DNA of 64,000 bases, taken from NCBI RefSeq assembly GCF_016925615.1, contig NZ_CP070499.1, positions 4,216,001 through 4,280,000 of the forward strand, given 5' to 3'. Below, piece by piece: positions 63,369 through 64,000 of this stretch (its first letter is position 1; the number at the start of each line of letters is the position of its first letter). The notes under the pieces were generated by a model. It worked only from the letters and a program-made list of their open reading frames with translations, did not search any database and was not told the origin of the DNA. Origin of the DNA: Natronosporangium hydrolyticum (lineage in GTDB: Bacteria > Actinomycetota > Actinomycetes > Mycobacteriales > Micromonosporaceae). The position numbers were made by a program, and so were the translations under genes.

Positions 63369-64000
63369 TGAGCGGGTTTCTGCGGACTTCTCAACGCGTT
63401 CCTCACGGCCTCGGATCGGTATTGGCAGTTGCCGTCCTTGCGCCGATCGCTCTGGGGCTGGCTTGGTTGGTGGCGCAGTCGGTTGAGAGTCCCCTGCGGG
63501 CAGACGCCCCGGCCGAGCCGATACTGTTAGCTGTAGGCGAGAGTAGCCATGATGCCCCGTTTCGGGTGAGTCTGGTGATAGAGAATTCCGCACCCTTTCC
63601 CGTCATAGCAGGCGGCTCCGGTGTGGTCACCGCCGTTCATCTAGCCCCGGGGGAAGAAATCACCGCTGGTGACCCGGTTGTCAGCGTGGACGATCGGGAT
63701 TGGCTGGCCTTCACCGCCGAAGCACCGCCGTGGCGTGACATTACGGCTGGCATGGCCGGTGACGATGTGGCCAGAGTCCAGGAGTTCCTCGATGCCCTCG
63801 GTTTTCCCGCTGGCGCGGATGCCGGCCGAGCTACGGACGCGACAGCCGAGGGGTTTCGGCAGCTCAATCAGTCTTTAGGGCGCGGCAGCGAGGATCGCGT
63901 GTTCCATCGGGACACGGTGCTCTGGATCGGCCCCGAGCCCTTGGCTGTCAGTGAGGTATCGGTCCAGGTAGGTGAAGCCGTTTCAGACGGGGTCACGGTG
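63368..64000 (+). CDS. Membrane-fusion-type adaptor with peptidoglycan-binding domain, truncated by window end
   Basis: The GTG at 63368 opens a frame running off the window (at least 211 residues). An N-terminal transmembrane helix (GSVLAVAVLAPIALGLAWLVA) leads into a biotinyl-lipoyl-like segment (GVVTAVHLAPGEEITAGDPV) and a PG-binding-1 domain (GDDVARVQEFLDALGFP). This is the arrangement of actinobacterial HlyD/RND-like adaptors that work with ABC exporters. It contains two TTA codons (EPILLAVG, NQSLGRG), rare in such GC-rich genomes, consistent with acquired DNA. Genes for an ABC ATPase and permease would be expected next, outside the window. Confidence 0.75.
   Translation, partial: MSGFLRTSQRVPHGLGSVLAVAVLAPIALGLAWLVAQSVESPLRADAPAEPILLAVGESSHDAPFRVSLVIENSAPFPVIAGGSGVVTAVHLAPGEEITAGDPVVSVDDRDWLAFTAEAPPWRDITAGMAGDDVARVQEFLDALGFPAGADAGRATDATAEGFRQLNQSLGRGSEDRVFHRDTVLWIGPEPLAVSEVSVQVGEAVSDGVTV

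Overview
The window is about 70% GC throughout, uses GTG and ATG starts interchangeably, has many 4-base ATGA/GTGA gene overlaps, and carries a gatC-gatA-gatB / ligA / mnmA / cysteine desulfurase neighbourhood together with an iniBAC-like dynamin cluster and large secreted multidomain hydrolases. This points to a filamentous actinobacterium, most likely of the Micromonosporaceae. That placement comes from gene content and is not proven. No tRNA, rRNA, CRISPR array or intact insertion sequence was seen.

Left part (1-10,300). A truncated family-5 solute-binding lipoprotein gene (minus strand) has two copies of a 16-bp imperfect palindrome upstream. The same palindrome occurs once more in front of a secreted beta-mannanase gene 20 kb away, so the two genes look like one glycan-uptake regulon. 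A gene-free kilobase follows, filled with a large nested inverted repeat (1572-2107). An XRE-cupin regulator is divergent from a seven-gene catabolic operon (3030-10227): an M24 hydrolase-fold protein, both halves of a thiamine-diphosphate E1 dehydrogenase without any E2/E3, a metal amidohydrolase, a bicupin, a short-chain dehydrogenase-like protein that has lost its active-site dyad, and a beta-hydroxyacid dehydrogenase. The substrate is unknown.

Middle-left (10,395-20,293). A LuxR-type ATPase regulator precedes an IniB-like glycine-rich protein and two dynamin-like GTPases (IniA/IniC-like). They are followed by a convergent acidic protein and a membrane-anchored Hsp70 that lacks the substrate-binding domain. 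This resembles the mycobacterial isoniazid-inducible iniBAC locus with an added transmembrane Hsp70. Next come the GH5/CBM2 mannanase, a GGDEF-EAL protein, a redoxin, a MoaD/BNR-repeat pair, a second PAS-GGDEF-EAL protein whose GGDEF motif is degenerate, a small PH-like membrane protein, a PQQ-type sugar dehydrogenase lipoprotein and a membrane metallophosphoesterase.

Middle-right (32,818-49,801). Four large secreted proteins (two S8 subtilases, one beta-propeller protein, one adhesin-like protein) share C-terminal modules. The last ~140 residues are almost identical at DNA level in three of them, and a second ~170-residue module also occurs in three. The propeller gene lies between gatA and gatB. 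These genes look like a mosaic family shaped by recent duplication or gene conversion.

Right part (44,117-64,000). Nearly all genes are on the minus strand: gatB, gatA, gatC, a GGDEF-EAL gene overlapping gatC, ligA, a VOC protein, a MetE-like protein, a CDA-fold deaminase, an orphan DUF234 ATPase behind a perfect palindrome, mnmA and a cysteine desulfurase. After a 380-bp gap the strand, base composition and codon use change. The last three genes (a small secreted protein apparently broken at a C7 tract, a lipoprotein, and a truncated peptidoglycan-binding membrane adaptor) look like an accessory export cassette that continues beyond the window.
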